Assembly (NCBI RefSeq): GCF_001522585.2
Contig: NZ_CP013373.1
Span: forward strand, 2,480,001 to 2,544,000
Direction: 5' to 3'
DNA from: Burkholderia sp. NRF60-BP8
Lineage (GTDB): Bacteria; Pseudomonadota; Gammaproteobacteria; Burkholderiales; Burkholderiaceae
DNA length: 64,000 nucleotides
Part shown: positions 50,485-59,993 of the stretch, piece by piece
Numbering within the stretch: the stretch's first letter is position 1
Layout: the number at the start of each line of letters is the position of its first letter
The notes under the pieces: generated by a model
Told to the model about the DNA's origin: nothing
Database searches by the model: none
What the model saw: only the letters and a program-made list of their open reading frames with translations
Made by a program: the position numbers and the translations under genes

Positions 50485-51378
50485 GTGACCGACTCCAAAA
50501 CACTCGCGGATCGCATCGAAGATCTGCTTCCCCAGACGCAATGCACGAAGTGCGGCTATAACGGCTGCCGTCCGTACGCCGAGGCGATCGCCGCCGGCGA
50601 CGCGAACTACAACCAGTGCCCGCCCGGCGGCGCCGAAGGCATCGCGCGTCTCGCGAGCCTGCTCGGCAAGCCGGTGATTCCGCTGAACCCCGTCAACGGC
50701 AGCGAGCATCCGCGCGCGGTCGCGTTCATCGACGAAAACCTGTGCATCGGCTGCACGCTGTGCATGCAGGCGTGTCCGGTCGATGCGATCGTCGGCGCAC
50801 CGAAGCAGATGCACACGATCGTCGCGTCGCTGTGCACGGGCTGCGACCTGTGCGTGCCGCCGTGCCCGGTCGACTGCATCGCGATGCTGCCGGTGACCGG
50901 CGATCGCACGGGCTGGGATGCGTGGTCGCAGGAACAGGCAGACGCCGCGCGCGAACGCCACGACCTGCGGCTCGCGCGCCAGCGCCACGAGCGCGAGGCC
51001 GCCGAAGCGCGCGCCGCCGCCCGCCGCGCGGCCAGTGCGGCAAAGCCGGCCGCGGGCCCCGCCGCGGCGCAGCCGGATGCGCCGGCCGCCGACGACGCCG
51101 AAGCGAAGAAACGCGCGATCATCGCCGCCGCGCTCGAACGCGCGCGCAAGAAGAAGGAAGAACTGTCCGGGCAAGGCGCCGGGCCGAAGAACACCGAAGG
51201 CGTGAGCGCGGCCGTCCAGGCGCAGATCGACGCGGCCGAGGCCCGCCGCAAGCGACTCGCCGAGCAGCAGGCGCAGCGCGATGCCGAAGCGGCATCGGGC
51301 GGCCGCGACCACGACAACGACACCGATAGCGACGATCCGGACGGCCCGTCCGCGCCGCCCGACCAGAACGCTCCATGA
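50485..51378 (+). CDS. rsxB: Electron-transport complex subunit RsxB/RnfB-like ferredoxin
   Basis: A 297-residue iron-sulfur protein starting at GTG 50485 with [15 protein letters not shown]. An N-terminal [4Fe-4S] cluster domain (Cys 20, 23, 28, 45) is followed by two ferredoxin-type motifs, C-x2-C-x2-C-x3-CP at 87-97 and 117-127. The membrane helix that anchors RnfB elsewhere is missing. After residue 145 there is a long Ala/Arg/Lys/Glu-rich, probably coiled tail ending in Asp-rich sequence. No other rsx/rnf gene is nearby, so it may serve as a soluble electron carrier. A GATAAT -10 lies at 50404-50409. It overlaps nth by ATGA. Confidence 0.88.
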   Translation: MTDSKTLADRIEDLLPQTQCTKCGYNGCRPYAEAIAAGDANYNQCPPGGAEGIARLASLLGKPVIPLNPVNGSEHPRAVAFIDENLCIGCTLCMQACPVDAIVGAPKQMHTIVASLCTGCDLCVPPCPVDCIAMLPVTGDRTGWDAWSQEQADAARERHDLRLARQRHEREAAEARAAARRAASAAKPAAGPAAAQPDAPAADDAEAKKRAIIAAALERARKKKEELSGQGAGPKNTEGVSAAVQAQIDAAEARRKRLAEQQAQRDAEAASGGRDHDNDTDSDDPDGPSAPPDQNAP

Positions 51379-52019
51379 ACGCCAGCAAACGACGCGCGAT
51401 CTACGAAACGCTGCAGAGCCTCAATCCGCATCCGACCACCGAACTCGAATACTCGACGCCGTTCGAACTGCTGATCGCCGTGATGCTGTCCGCGCAGGCC
51501 ACCGACGTGTCGGTCAACAAGGCGATGCGGAAAATGTTTCCGGTCGCGAACACCCCGCGACAAATCGTCGCGCTTGGCGAGGAAGGCGTCACCGAGTACA
51601 TCAAGACGATCGGCCTCTATCGCACCAAGGCGAAGAACGTGGTCGCGACGTGCCGGATCCTGCTCGAGCGCTACGACGGCGAGGTGCCGGCCGATCGCGA
51701 AGCGCTCGAAGGCCTGCCGGGCGTCGGCCGCAAGACCGCGAACGTCGTGCTGAACACCGCGTTCGGCCAGCCGACGATCGCGGTCGACACGCATATCTTC
51801 CGCGTCGCGAATCGCACCGGGCTCGCGCCGGGCAAGGACGTGCGGGCCGTCGAAACCGCGCTCGAAAAGTTCACGCCGAAGGAATTCCTGCAGGACGCGC
51901 ATCACTGGCTGATCCTGCACGGGCGCTACGTGTGCAAGGCGCGGCGGCCCGAATGCTGGCACTGCGCGATCGAACCGCTGTGCGAGTTCCGGCCGAAGAC
52001 GCCGCCGCCCAACGAATAG
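51375..52019 (+). CDS. nth: Endonuclease III
   Basis: Base-excision DNA glycosylase/AP lyase acting on oxidised pyrimidines. The 214-residue protein has the helix-hairpin-helix [13 protein letters not shown] (near residues 115-127, including the catalytic lysine), the catalytic aspartate in [11 protein letters not shown], and a C-terminal [4Fe-4S] motif C-x6-C-x2-C-x5-C. Its start overlaps the rsxB stop. The rsx/nth linkage is widely conserved and suggests that the RsxB-type ferredoxin and the iron-sulfur enzyme are functionally linked. Confidence 0.97.
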   Translation: MNASKRRAIYETLQSLNPHPTTELEYSTPFELLIAVMLSAQATDVSVNKAMRKMFPVANTPRQIVALGEEGVTEYIKTIGLYRTKAKNVVATCRILLERYDGEVPADREALEGLPGVGRKTANVVLNTAFGQPTIAVDTHIFRVANRTGLAPGKDVRAVETALEKFTPKEFLQDAHHWLILHGRYVCKARRPECWHCAIEPLCEFRPKTPPPNE

Positions 52020-52082
52020 GCGTCACGCCGCATGGGCGAGCGCCGCACGCGCCGTCGCGACGCCCGCTCCGCCCCTTCCCGG

Positions 52083-53012
52083 CTACGCGTTGGACGTCGC
52101 CGTCGCGTCGTCGGCGGCCGCGCAGCCCGCGCGCACGAGCGCCAGCACGGCCGCCAGAATCGCGACGCCGCCCGCCCACTGCAGCGGCGACAACGCCTCC
52201 CCGAACAGCAGCGCCGCGAGCGCGACCGTCACGACCGGTTCGAGCGTCGACAGCATCGACGTGCGTGCGGCCCCGAGCCGCTCGAGCCCGGCGAAGAACG
52301 CGAGCATGGCCGCGACCGTCGACACGAGCGCGATCGCGAGCATCGACGCCCAGCCGCCGGCCGTCGCGGGCCAGCGCGGCGGCGCGCCGATCGCCGCCGT
52401 GCGCGCGATGGCGATCGCGACGAGCGTCGCGGTGGCCGACAGGCAGATGATCGCGGTGGTCGCGAGCGGGTCGACGCCGCGCGTCGCCCTGGTGCCGCCG
52501 ACGATGTACAGCGAATAGATCACCGCGGCGGCCAGCGCGAGCGCGATCCCGAGCGGCTCGCCGTGCCCGCCGCCGACCATCAGCGCCGAACCCGCGACGC
52601 ACAACACCAGCGCGACGGCCTTCGCCCGCGTCAGGCGCTCGCCGAGCCACCACGCGGCCAGCAGCGTGACGAACGCCGGATACAGGTACAGCAACAGCGC
52701 GACGAGGCTCGCCTGCGCGTGCTGCAGCGCGCTGAAATAGCAGAACGACTGCCCGACGTAGCCGAGCGCGCCCATCGCCACCAGCGGCGCGAGCGCTCGC
52801 CCGCGCGGCCATGCGACGCGGCGGTGCCGCGCGATCGCGGCGAGCACCGCGCCGCCGATCGCGAAGCGCACGATCAGCAACCCGAGCACGTCGACGCCGG
52901 CCGCATACGCGTAGCGGCCGAAAATCGCCATCGCGCCGAACGCGGCGGCGGACAACGCGACGTAGAGCGCGCCCTGCAGGGCGGCGGGCGAAGGGCGAAC
53001 GGTATCGGTCAT
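52083..53012 (-). CDS. EamA/DMT-family transporter
   Basis: A 309-residue inner-membrane protein with ten predicted spans arranged as two EamA repeats, beginning MTDTVRPSPAALQGALYV. Members of this drug/metabolite transporter family export amino acids or other metabolites; no substrate can be assigned. A glycine- and alanine-rich second repeat contains TLEPVVTVALAALLFGE, the family hallmark. It converges with nth. Confidence 0.9.
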   Translation of the reverse strand: MTDTVRPSPAALQGALYVALSAAAFGAMAIFGRYAYAAGVDVLGLLIVRFAIGGAVLAAIARHRRVAWPRGRALAPLVAMGALGYVGQSFCYFSALQHAQASLVALLLYLYPAFVTLLAAWWLGERLTRAKAVALVLCVAGSALMVGGGHGEPLGIALALAAAVIYSLYIVGGTRATRGVDPLATTAIICLSATATLVAIAIARTAAIGAPPRWPATAGGWASMLAIALVSTVAAMLAFFAGLERLGAARTSMLSTLEPVVTVALAALLFGEALSPLQWAGGVAILAAVLALVRAGCAAADDATATSNA

Positions 53013-53231
53013 GATGAAACGGGCGAACCAGCGTCGGGACGGAGTCGTCGGAGTGTAGCGGTGCGGCAGCGGCGAGCCTAGCCCGCGCTTACCCGTTGCG
53101 CAGCGGGCGGCCGCAACGCCCTGCGACGCCTGACTCCAGCCGCCCCGGAGCCGCCGCCAGCGCCGTGCGCCGCTCCGGCGTACAATGCGCGACGCGGCAT
53201 GACGCCGCCCGAATCACGACGTTTCCCCACC

Positions 53232-53666
53232 ATGTTCAATCCAAGCCGCGACGACGTCCGTCGCTTTTTCACCGAGACCTGGCGCAAGCAGCGCGCGGGC
53301 GAAATCCTGACGCCGCTGGAAGCGATCGCGGCCGACTGGATCGTCGAGCATCCCGAATACCACGACGAACTGGCCGACGCCGACGGCGCGGCCGCGCGCG
53401 ACTACACGCCCGAAGAAGGCCGCACGAACCCGTTCCTGCACCTGTCGATGCACCTGGCGATCAGCGAGCAGTTGTCGATCGACCAGCCGCCCGGCATCCG
53501 CGCCGCGCACGACAAGCTGGCCGCGAAGCTCGACTCGACCCACGACGCGCAGCACGCGATCATGGAATGCCTCGGCGAGACGATCTGGGAAGCGCAGCGC
53601 ACGAACACGCCGCCCGATACCGACGCGTACCTGCAGCGCATCCTGCGCCGCGCGTCGCGCGACTGA
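53232..53666 (+). CDS. DUF1841 family protein
   Basis: A 144-residue soluble protein beginning MFNPSRDDVRRFFTETW, matching the DUF1841 family common in beta- and gammaproteobacteria. The conserved segment NPFLHLSMHLAISEQLSIDQP includes two histidines that might bind a metal. The ATG at 53232 is used although the frame is open from 53199. It lies in the divergent region after the EamA gene. No function is known. Confidence 0.88.
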   Translation: MFNPSRDDVRRFFTETWRKQRAGEILTPLEAIAADWIVEHPEYHDELADADGAAARDYTPEEGRTNPFLHLSMHLAISEQLSIDQPPGIRAAHDKLAAKLDSTHDAQHAIMECLGETIWEAQRTNTPPDTDAYLQRILRRASRD

Positions 53667-53704
53667 GCGCGGACCAGCACGTCGACCTGCGCCGGGCCGC
53701 GGAC

Positions 53705-53729
53705 AAAAAAATACCCCGCCGAGGCGGGG
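53705..53729 (-). terminator. Intrinsic terminator after the cytochrome c genes
   Basis: A 7-bp GC stem (CCCCGCC with GGCGGGG, 53714-53729) is followed on the minus strand by ATTTTTTT. It lies 37 bases after the stop of the first cytochrome gene. Confidence 0.85.
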
Positions 53730-53765
53730 CATTCTTGCTGCGCGAGCCCGTGAGGCCCGTCGCGC

Positions 53766-54125
53766 TTACTTCTTGAACACGAGGTCGGTTTCCTTCAGCG
53801 ACTCGATGTAGGACGCGATGTCCTTCATGTCGCTGACCGACAGGTTCTGTACCTGCGCCTGCATGATCGCGTTGTTGCGGCCGAGCAGTGGGTTCGTCAG
53901 CCCCATCTGGTACTGGCGCATCGCCCACACGAGGTAGTCGGCGTGCTGGCCGGCGAGGCGCGGATACTCGGCGTTGATCGGCTTGTTCAGTTGCGCGCCG
54001 TGGCAGGCCGCGCAGTTGTGCGATTCGACCAGTTCCTTGCCCTTCGAGATGTCCGCGGCGTGCGCGGTACCGATCGCGAGGCCGGCCGCCAGTGCCACCG
54101 CCGCCGTCTTGAATGCGTTGTTCAT
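53766..54125 (-). CDS. Monohaem cytochrome c (class I, c553-like)
   Basis: A 119-residue periplasmic electron carrier with a signal peptide cleaved after AHA (near residue 23). A CAACH haem-binding site lies at 38-42, and the sixth ligand methionine is probably one of those near MQAQVQNLS or MRQYQMG. It is 40 bases after a second monohaem cytochrome and shares its architecture, so the pair looks like a duplicated c4/c553-type module. Redox partners are not identified; the adjacent MoxR/CoxE genes are divergent. Confidence 0.92.
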   Translation of the reverse strand: MNNAFKTAAVALAAGLAIGTAHAADISKGKELVESHNCAACHGAQLNKPINAEYPRLAGQHADYLVWAMRQYQMGLTNPLLGRNNAIMQAQVQNLSVSDMKDIASYIESLKETDLVFKK

Positions 54126-54165
54126 GAATGCTCCTGTCCCGCCGGGGAGATCGGCGGCGCGCGCT

Positions 54166-54525
54166 TTACTTGTAGGGGTTGTCCTTCGTGTCGGCCTTCT
54201 GGGCGGCGTAGTACGCCGACAGATCCGCGATGTCCTGGTCGGTCAGCGAACCGGCGATCGCATTCATCGACGGGAAGTGACGATCCTTCTTGCGGTAGGC
54301 CTTCAGCGCGTTCTCGAGGTATTGCTGGTTCTGGCCGCCGAGGACAGGCACCCGGTAGACCTCCGGGTACGCCGCGCGGTAGTCCTGGATGCCGTGGCAA
54401 CCGATGCACATGGCGGCCTTGCTCGCCCCGTCCTTCGGGTTGCCGACCACACCGGCCGCCTGCGCGCTGCCCGCGAGCGCCACGAGCGCTGCGACAACGA
54501 CGTGTTTGCCGACGAATTTGTTCAT
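54166..54525 (-). CDS. Monohaem cytochrome c (class I), second copy
   Basis: A 119-residue secreted protein with a signal peptide (MNKFVGKHVVVAALVALAG, cleavage after AQA) and a CIGCH haem site at 40-44. The mature part contains ENALKAYRKKDRHFPSM, where Met is the likely axial ligand, and a helical end typical of class I cytochromes. It probably shares a transcript with the downstream cytochrome. TACAAT (54627-54632, minus strand) is a promoter candidate about 100 bases upstream. Confidence 0.92.
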   Translation of the reverse strand: MNKFVGKHVVVAALVALAGSAQAAGVVGNPKDGASKAAMCIGCHGIQDYRAAYPEVYRVPVLGGQNQQYLENALKAYRKKDRHFPSMNAIAGSLTDQDIADLSAYYAAQKADTKDNPYK

Positions 54526-54771
54526 AGCTCTTGTAACCTAGCTTGAGGGGAAACTGGCGCCTAAGCGGCAACGGCCCGCGCCGTTTTGCTTATCGGATCG
54601 CCACGCAGGCCAAAAAAAACGGCCAGATTGTACCGCGTCGGCGGGGAACGCGTCCATAAGGCGCCCCGGTCCGCCCCGCCACAGCCCCGCTACGATACGC
54701 GGGCGCGGCTCAACCGCACAGCCCTTCTGACTTATACTGGGTTTTTTTCCCCGAGAAAGAAGAGCGCCGCC

Positions 54772-55614
<843 letters not shown>

Positions 55615-55640
55615 TCTCCCTCATCCGCGAAGGCCCGGCC

Positions 55641-56816
55641 ATGCTGCTCAATTTCTTCTACGCGCTGCGCGCAGCCAAGCTGCCCGTCTCGGTGAAGGAA
55701 TACCTGACGCTGCTCGAATCGCTGAAGGCCGGGCTGATCTCGCCGTCGATCGACGCGTTCTACTTCCTCGCGCGGATGACGCTCGTCAAGGACGAGCAGT
55801 ACTTCGACAAGTTCGACCAGGCGTTCGGCGCGTATTTCCACGGCGTGTCCGCGCTGCCGTCCGAGGCGTTCGACATCCCGCTCGACTGGCTCGAGAAGCG
55901 CCTCGAGCGCGAGCTGTCGCCGGAGGAAAAAGCGCAGATCGAAGCGCTGGGCGGGCTCGACAAGCTGATGGAGCGCCTGAAGGCGCTGCTCGACGAACAG
56001 AAGGAACGCCACGAAGGCGGCAACAAATGGATCGGCACCGGCGGCACGTCGCCGTTCGGGCACGGCGGCTACAACCCGGAAGGCGTGCGCATCGGCGGCC
56101 CGTCGAACGGCAACCGCACCGCGGTGAAGGTGTGGGAAGCGCGCGCCTATCGCGACTACGACGATTCGGTCGAGATCGGCACGCGCAACATCAAGGTCGC
56201 GCTGCGGCGGCTGCGCCGCTTCGCGCGCGAAGGCGCGGCCGAGGAGCTCGACCTGCCCGGCACGATCCGCAGCACGGCCGCCAACGCCGGCTGGCTCGAC
56301 CTGCGGATGGTGCCCGAGCGCCACAACAACGTGAAGGTGCTGATGCTGCTCGACGTCGGCGGCTCGATGGACGACCACATCAAGCGCACCGAAGAGCTGT
56401 TCTCGGCCGCGAAGGCCGAATTCAAGCACCTCGAATTCTTCTACTTCCACAACTGCGTGTACGACCACCTGTGGAAAAACAACCGCCGCCGCCACTCGGA
56501 ACGCACCGCGACGTGGGACGTGCTGCACAAGTTCACGCCCGACTACAAGCTGATCTTCGTCGGCGACGCGACGATGAGCCCGTACGAAGTGCTGCAACCC
56601 GGCGGCTCGGTCGAATACAACAACCCGGAAGCCGGCGCCGTGTGGCTGCGCCGTCTCGCCGACCAGTTTCCGCATCACGCATGGCTGAACCCCGAGCCCG
56701 AACGGCTATGGGAGTACCGGCAGTCGATCGCGATCATTCGCGACGTGCTCGGCCAGCGCATGTATCCGCTCACGCTCGCCGGCCTCGAAACCGCGATGCG
56801 CGCACTCAGCAAGTAA
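55641..56816 (+). CDS. VWA domain protein, CoxE type
   Basis: A 391-residue cytosolic protein beginning MLLNFFYALRAAKLP, with a von Willebrand A domain in its C-terminal half. The metal-ion-dependent adhesion site reads DVGGS (238-242), so the first serine of the usual DxSxS is a glycine, as I recall for CoxE-like proteins. The central part (about 127-160) is Gly/Asn-rich, with GTGGTSPFGHGG. CoxE works with the MoxR-type CoxD in maturing carbon-monoxide dehydrogenase in carboxydotrophs, but no cox genes are here. The preceding MoxR gene is probably its partner. Confidence 0.92.
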   Translation: MLLNFFYALRAAKLPVSVKEYLTLLESLKAGLISPSIDAFYFLARMTLVKDEQYFDKFDQAFGAYFHGVSALPSEAFDIPLDWLEKRLERELSPEEKAQIEALGGLDKLMERLKALLDEQKERHEGGNKWIGTGGTSPFGHGGYNPEGVRIGGPSNGNRTAVKVWEARAYRDYDDSVEIGTRNIKVALRRLRRFAREGAAEELDLPGTIRSTAANAGWLDLRMVPERHNNVKVLMLLDVGGSMDDHIKRTEELFSAAKAEFKHLEFFYFHNCVYDHLWKNNRRRHSERTATWDVLHKFTPDYKLIFVGDATMSPYEVLQPGGSVEYNNPEAGAVWLRRLADQFPHHAWLNPEPERLWEYRQSIAIIRDVLGQRMYPLTLAGLETAMRALSK

Positions 56817-56871
56817 CGATACCCACCCGCAAATACACAGGCCGCGTCCGAGCGGCCGCCCCGGAGAGCGC

Positions 56872-58083
56872 ATGAACCCTTCGTCCACCGCGAGCGCCGG
56901 CCGCGCCGGCGGCCGCCGCTTTTTCGCCGATACGTCCGTGTCCGCGCTCGTCGCCGGCTTCGTCGCGATGATGACCGGCTACACGAGCTCGCTCGTGCTG
57001 ATGTTCCAGGCCGGCCGCGCCGCCCACCTCACCGACGCGCAGATCTCGTCGTGGATCTGGGCGCTGTCGATCGGCATGGCGCTGACGACGATCGGCCTGT
57101 CGCTGCGCTTTCGCGCGCCCGTCGTCGTCGCATGGTCGACGCCCGGCGCCGCACTGCTGATCGCGTCGCTGCCCGGCGTGCCCTACCCCGAGGCGATCGG
57201 CGCGTTCGTCGTCTGCGCGCTGCTGCTGACGGCCGTCGGCGTGAGCGGGCTGTTCGACACGCTGATGAAGCGCATTCCGGCCGGCATCGCGGCTGCGCTG
57301 CTCGCGGGCATCCTGTTCGAGATCGGCATCGAGATCTTCCGCGCCGCGCAGTTCCAGACCGCGCTCGTGCTCGCGATGTTCTTCACCTACCTGATCGTGA
57401 AGCGGCTTGCGCCGCGCTATGCGATCGTCACGACGCTGATCGTCGGCACCGCGGTGGCCGGCGGCCTCGGGCTGCTCGATTTCAGCCGCTTCCACATCGC
57501 GCTCGCGCAGCCCGTGTTCACGATGCCCGCGTTCTCGATCGCGTCGATCGTCAGCATCGGCATTCCGCTGTTCGTCGTCGCGATGGCGTCGCAGAACGTG
57601 CCGGGCATCGCGGTGTTGCGCGCGGACGGCTATCGGACGCCGTCGTCGCCGCTGATCGCGACGACCGGCCTCGCGTCGCTGCTGCTCGCGCCGTTCGGCT
57701 CGCACGGCGTGAATCTCGCGGCGATCACGGCCGCGATCTGCACCGGCCCCGAAGCGCACGAGGATCATGCGAAGCGCTACACGGCCGCCGTGTGGTGCGG
57801 CACGTTCTACCTGATCGCCGGCATCTTCGGCGCGACGATCGCCGCGCTGTTCGCGGCGCTGCCGAAGGCGCTCGTCGTGTCGGTCGCGGCGCTCGCGCTG
57901 TTCGGCTCGATCATGAGCGGGCTCGCGAACGCGATGCAGGACGTGAAGCAGCGCGAAGCGGCGCTCGTCACGTTCATGGTGACCGCGTCGGGCCTCACGC
58001 TGCTGTCGATCGGCTCGGCGTTCTGGGGGCTCGTCGCGGGCGTCGTCACGCAGGTGATCCTGAACGCGCGGCGCCCCGCGTGA
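56872..58083 (+). CDS. benE: Benzoate/H+ symporter BenE-family protein
   Basis: A 403-residue inner-membrane transporter with about 12 spans, beginning MNPSSTASAGRAGG and matching the BenE family (AFGSHGVNLAAITAAICTG-like segment near residue 265). BenE imports aromatic acids such as benzoate. No benzoate-degradation genes flank it, so the substrate is uncertain; a related carboxylate is possible. It follows the VWA gene by 55 bases. Confidence 0.88.
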   Translation: MNPSSTASAGRAGGRRFFADTSVSALVAGFVAMMTGYTSSLVLMFQAGRAAHLTDAQISSWIWALSIGMALTTIGLSLRFRAPVVVAWSTPGAALLIASLPGVPYPEAIGAFVVCALLLTAVGVSGLFDTLMKRIPAGIAAALLAGILFEIGIEIFRAAQFQTALVLAMFFTYLIVKRLAPRYAIVTTLIVGTAVAGGLGLLDFSRFHIALAQPVFTMPAFSIASIVSIGIPLFVVAMASQNVPGIAVLRADGYRTPSSPLIATTGLASLLLAPFGSHGVNLAAITAAICTGPEAHEDHAKRYTAAVWCGTFYLIAGIFGATIAALFAALPKALVVSVAALALFGSIMSGLANAMQDVKQREAALVTFMVTASGLTLLSIGSAFWGLVAGVVTQVILNARRPA

Positions 58084-58251
58084 CGGGGCTCGCCGCCCGC
58101 CGCGGCGCGCGCCCGGCACGCCAGAACGTGCCGGACACGAATCGGGCCTAAAATGATGGATCGGAAGCGGCGCCCGGCGCCGCTTCGCTTCGCCGCCGCG
58201 CTCGCGCGGCCCGTGAGAACCCGGCGCCCCGCGCTCTTCTTCCGAATCGCC

Positions 58252-59205
58252 ATGACTACCGCACTCGACCAGCTGAAGCAGTACACGACCGTCGTCGCCG
58301 ACACGGGCGACTTCCAGCAGCTTGCGCAATACAAGCCGCAGGACGCGACCACGAACCCGTCGCTGATCCTGAAGGCCGTCCAGAAGGATGCGTACAAGCC
58401 GATCCTCGAGAAAACCGTCCGCGATCATCGCAACGAAAGCACCGATTTCATCATCGACCGCCTGCTGATCGCATTCGGCACCGAAATCCTGAAGCTGATC
58501 CCCGGCCGCGTGTCGACCGAGGTCGACGCGCGCCTGTCGTTCGACACGCAGCGCTCGATCGACAAGGGCCGCGAGCTCGTCAAGCTGTACGAAGCCGCCG
58601 GCGTCGGCCGCGAGCGCATCCTGATCAAGCTCGCGTCGACGTGGGAAGGCATCCGCGCGGCCGAGGTGCTGCAAAAGGAAGGGATCAAGTGCAACATGAC
58701 CCTGCTTTTCTCGCTCGTGCAGGCGGCTGCGTGCGCGGAAGCCGGTGCGCAACTGATCTCGCCGTTCGTCGGCCGCATCTACGACTGGTACAAGAAGCAG
58801 GCCGGCGCGGAATGGAACGAAGCGCGCGACGGCGGCGCGAACGATCCGGGCGTGCAATCGGTGCGCCGCATCTATACGTACTACAAGACGTTCGGCTACA
58901 AGACCGAAGTGATGGGCGCGAGCTTCCGCACGACGAGCCAGATCGTCGAGCTCGCCGGCTGCGACCTGCTGACGATCAGTCCCGACTTGCTGCAGAAGCT
59001 GCACGAGAGCAACGAGCCGGTCGCACGCAAGCTGTCCCCGGACACGCTGCAGGACAAGCCGGCCGAGCGCGTCGCGATCGACGAGGCATCGTTCCGCTTC
59101 CAGCTGAACGACGAAGCGATGGCGACCGAAAAACTCGCCGAAGGCATCCGCGTGTTCGCCGCCGACGCGGTCAAGCTCGAGAAGCTGATCGACGCGCTGC
59201 GCTGA
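58252..59205 (+). CDS. tal: Transaldolase
   Basis: Pentose-phosphate enzyme transferring a dihydroxyacetone unit between sugar phosphates via a lysine Schiff base. The 317-residue protein begins [20 protein letters not shown]. The signature [10 protein letters not shown] is at 31-40 and the catalytic lysine (Lys126) lies in [11 protein letters not shown]. It is of the TalAB type and of normal length. The start at 58252 is preferred over the longer frame. It is closed by a strong terminator. Confidence 0.97.
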   Translation: MTTALDQLKQYTTVVADTGDFQQLAQYKPQDATTNPSLILKAVQKDAYKPILEKTVRDHRNESTDFIIDRLLIAFGTEILKLIPGRVSTEVDARLSFDTQRSIDKGRELVKLYEAAGVGRERILIKLASTWEGIRAAEVLQKEGIKCNMTLLFSLVQAAACAEAGAQLISPFVGRIYDWYKKQAGAEWNEARDGGANDPGVQSVRRIYTYYKTFGYKTEVMGASFRTTSQIVELAGCDLLTISPDLLQKLHESNEPVARKLSPDTLQDKPAERVAIDEASFRFQLNDEAMATEKLAEGIRVFAADAVKLEKLIDALR

Positions 59206-59266
59206 GCCGAGCTGCACGTCAGCGGCTGTCAGCAAGACTGACAACAGCCGTCAGTACGTGCGCTGC

Positions 59267-59304
59267 AACGGCCGCGAACGCGATGTTCGCGGCCGTTTTT
59301 ATTT
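59267..59304 (+). terminator. Intrinsic terminator after tal
   Basis: A 13-bp perfect stem (59267-59279 with 59285-59297) with a 5-base loop is followed by TTTATTTTT. It lies about 60 bases after the tal stop. Confidence 0.93.
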
Positions 59305-59445
59305 TTCATTCCATCGTCAAGCGCGCGCACTACAATCCACGTCACGGGTGCGGCGGCCGCCTCCCGATGCGCCCTTTCCCAGTCAATCTTGCACGACGCC
59401 AAGCCAGCGCCGACGCGCCGGTACGGCTCATCCCAGGAGACAACG

Positions 59446-59901
59446 ATGCAAGTTCAACCGTACCTGACGTTCTACGGTCGTGCCGACGAAGCCCTGCAGT
59501 TCTACGAAAAGGCACTCGGCGCGAAGACGATGTTCAAGATGCACTTCAAGGACGCACCGCCGAATCCCGATTACCCGATGTCCCCTGAAATGAGCGACAA
59601 GGTGATGCACGCGAGCTTCACGATCGGCGACTCGATGATCATGTGCTCGGACGGCGATTGCAGCCAGCCGGCCGGCGCCGCGCATGCCGGCTATTCGCTG
59701 TCGCTGAACCCGGCGACCGTCGACGAAGGCCAGAAGCTGTTCAATGCGCTCGCCGACGGCGGCGAAGTGACGATGCCGTTCGGCAAGACGTTCTGGGCGC
59801 TCGGCTTCGGGATGGCGAAGGATCGTTTCGGCGTGCACTGGATGGTCAACGTCGAGGATCCGTCGCAGCGCGAGGAGCTCGCGAAACGCGCGCAGGGCTG
59901 A
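59446..59901 (+). CDS. VOC superfamily protein (PhnB-like)
   Basis: A 151-residue cytosolic protein of the glyoxalase/bleomycin-resistance/dioxygenase (VOC) fold, PhnB-like subgroup, beginning MQVQPYLTFYGRADEALQFY. Two beta-alpha-beta-beta-beta units are visible, and the ending FGVHWMVNVEDP is typical of the subgroup. The real activity is unknown. AGGAGA precedes the ATG. It has its own terminator. Confidence 0.9.
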   Translation: MQVQPYLTFYGRADEALQFYEKALGAKTMFKMHFKDAPPNPDYPMSPEMSDKVMHASFTIGDSMIMCSDGDCSQPAGAAHAGYSLSLNPATVDEGQKLFNALADGGEVTMPFGKTFWALGFGMAKDRFGVHWMVNVEDPSQREELAKRAQG

Positions 59902-59909
59902 CGCCAAGG

Positions 59910-59941
59910 AAACGCCCGCCACCTTGCGGTGGCGGGCGTTT
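59910..59941 (+). terminator. Intrinsic terminator after the VOC gene
   Basis: A perfect stem of about 13 bp (AACGCCCGCCACC with GGTGGCGGGCGTT, 59911-59940) with a 4-base TTGC loop is followed by TTTTCGCTCTT. It begins 9 bases after the stop codon and can also serve the convergent symporter gene. Confidence 0.9.
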
Positions 59942-59993
59942 TCGCTCTTGAGTAAAGCGCCGTGCGCGGACGTGTGCCGCGCACGGCGCAGTC

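Noticed and set aside
56806..59244. An 812-codon minus-strand frame opposite benE and tal
   Set aside because: Arg/Asp/His-rich with no domain; complementary to two clear genes on the plus strand.
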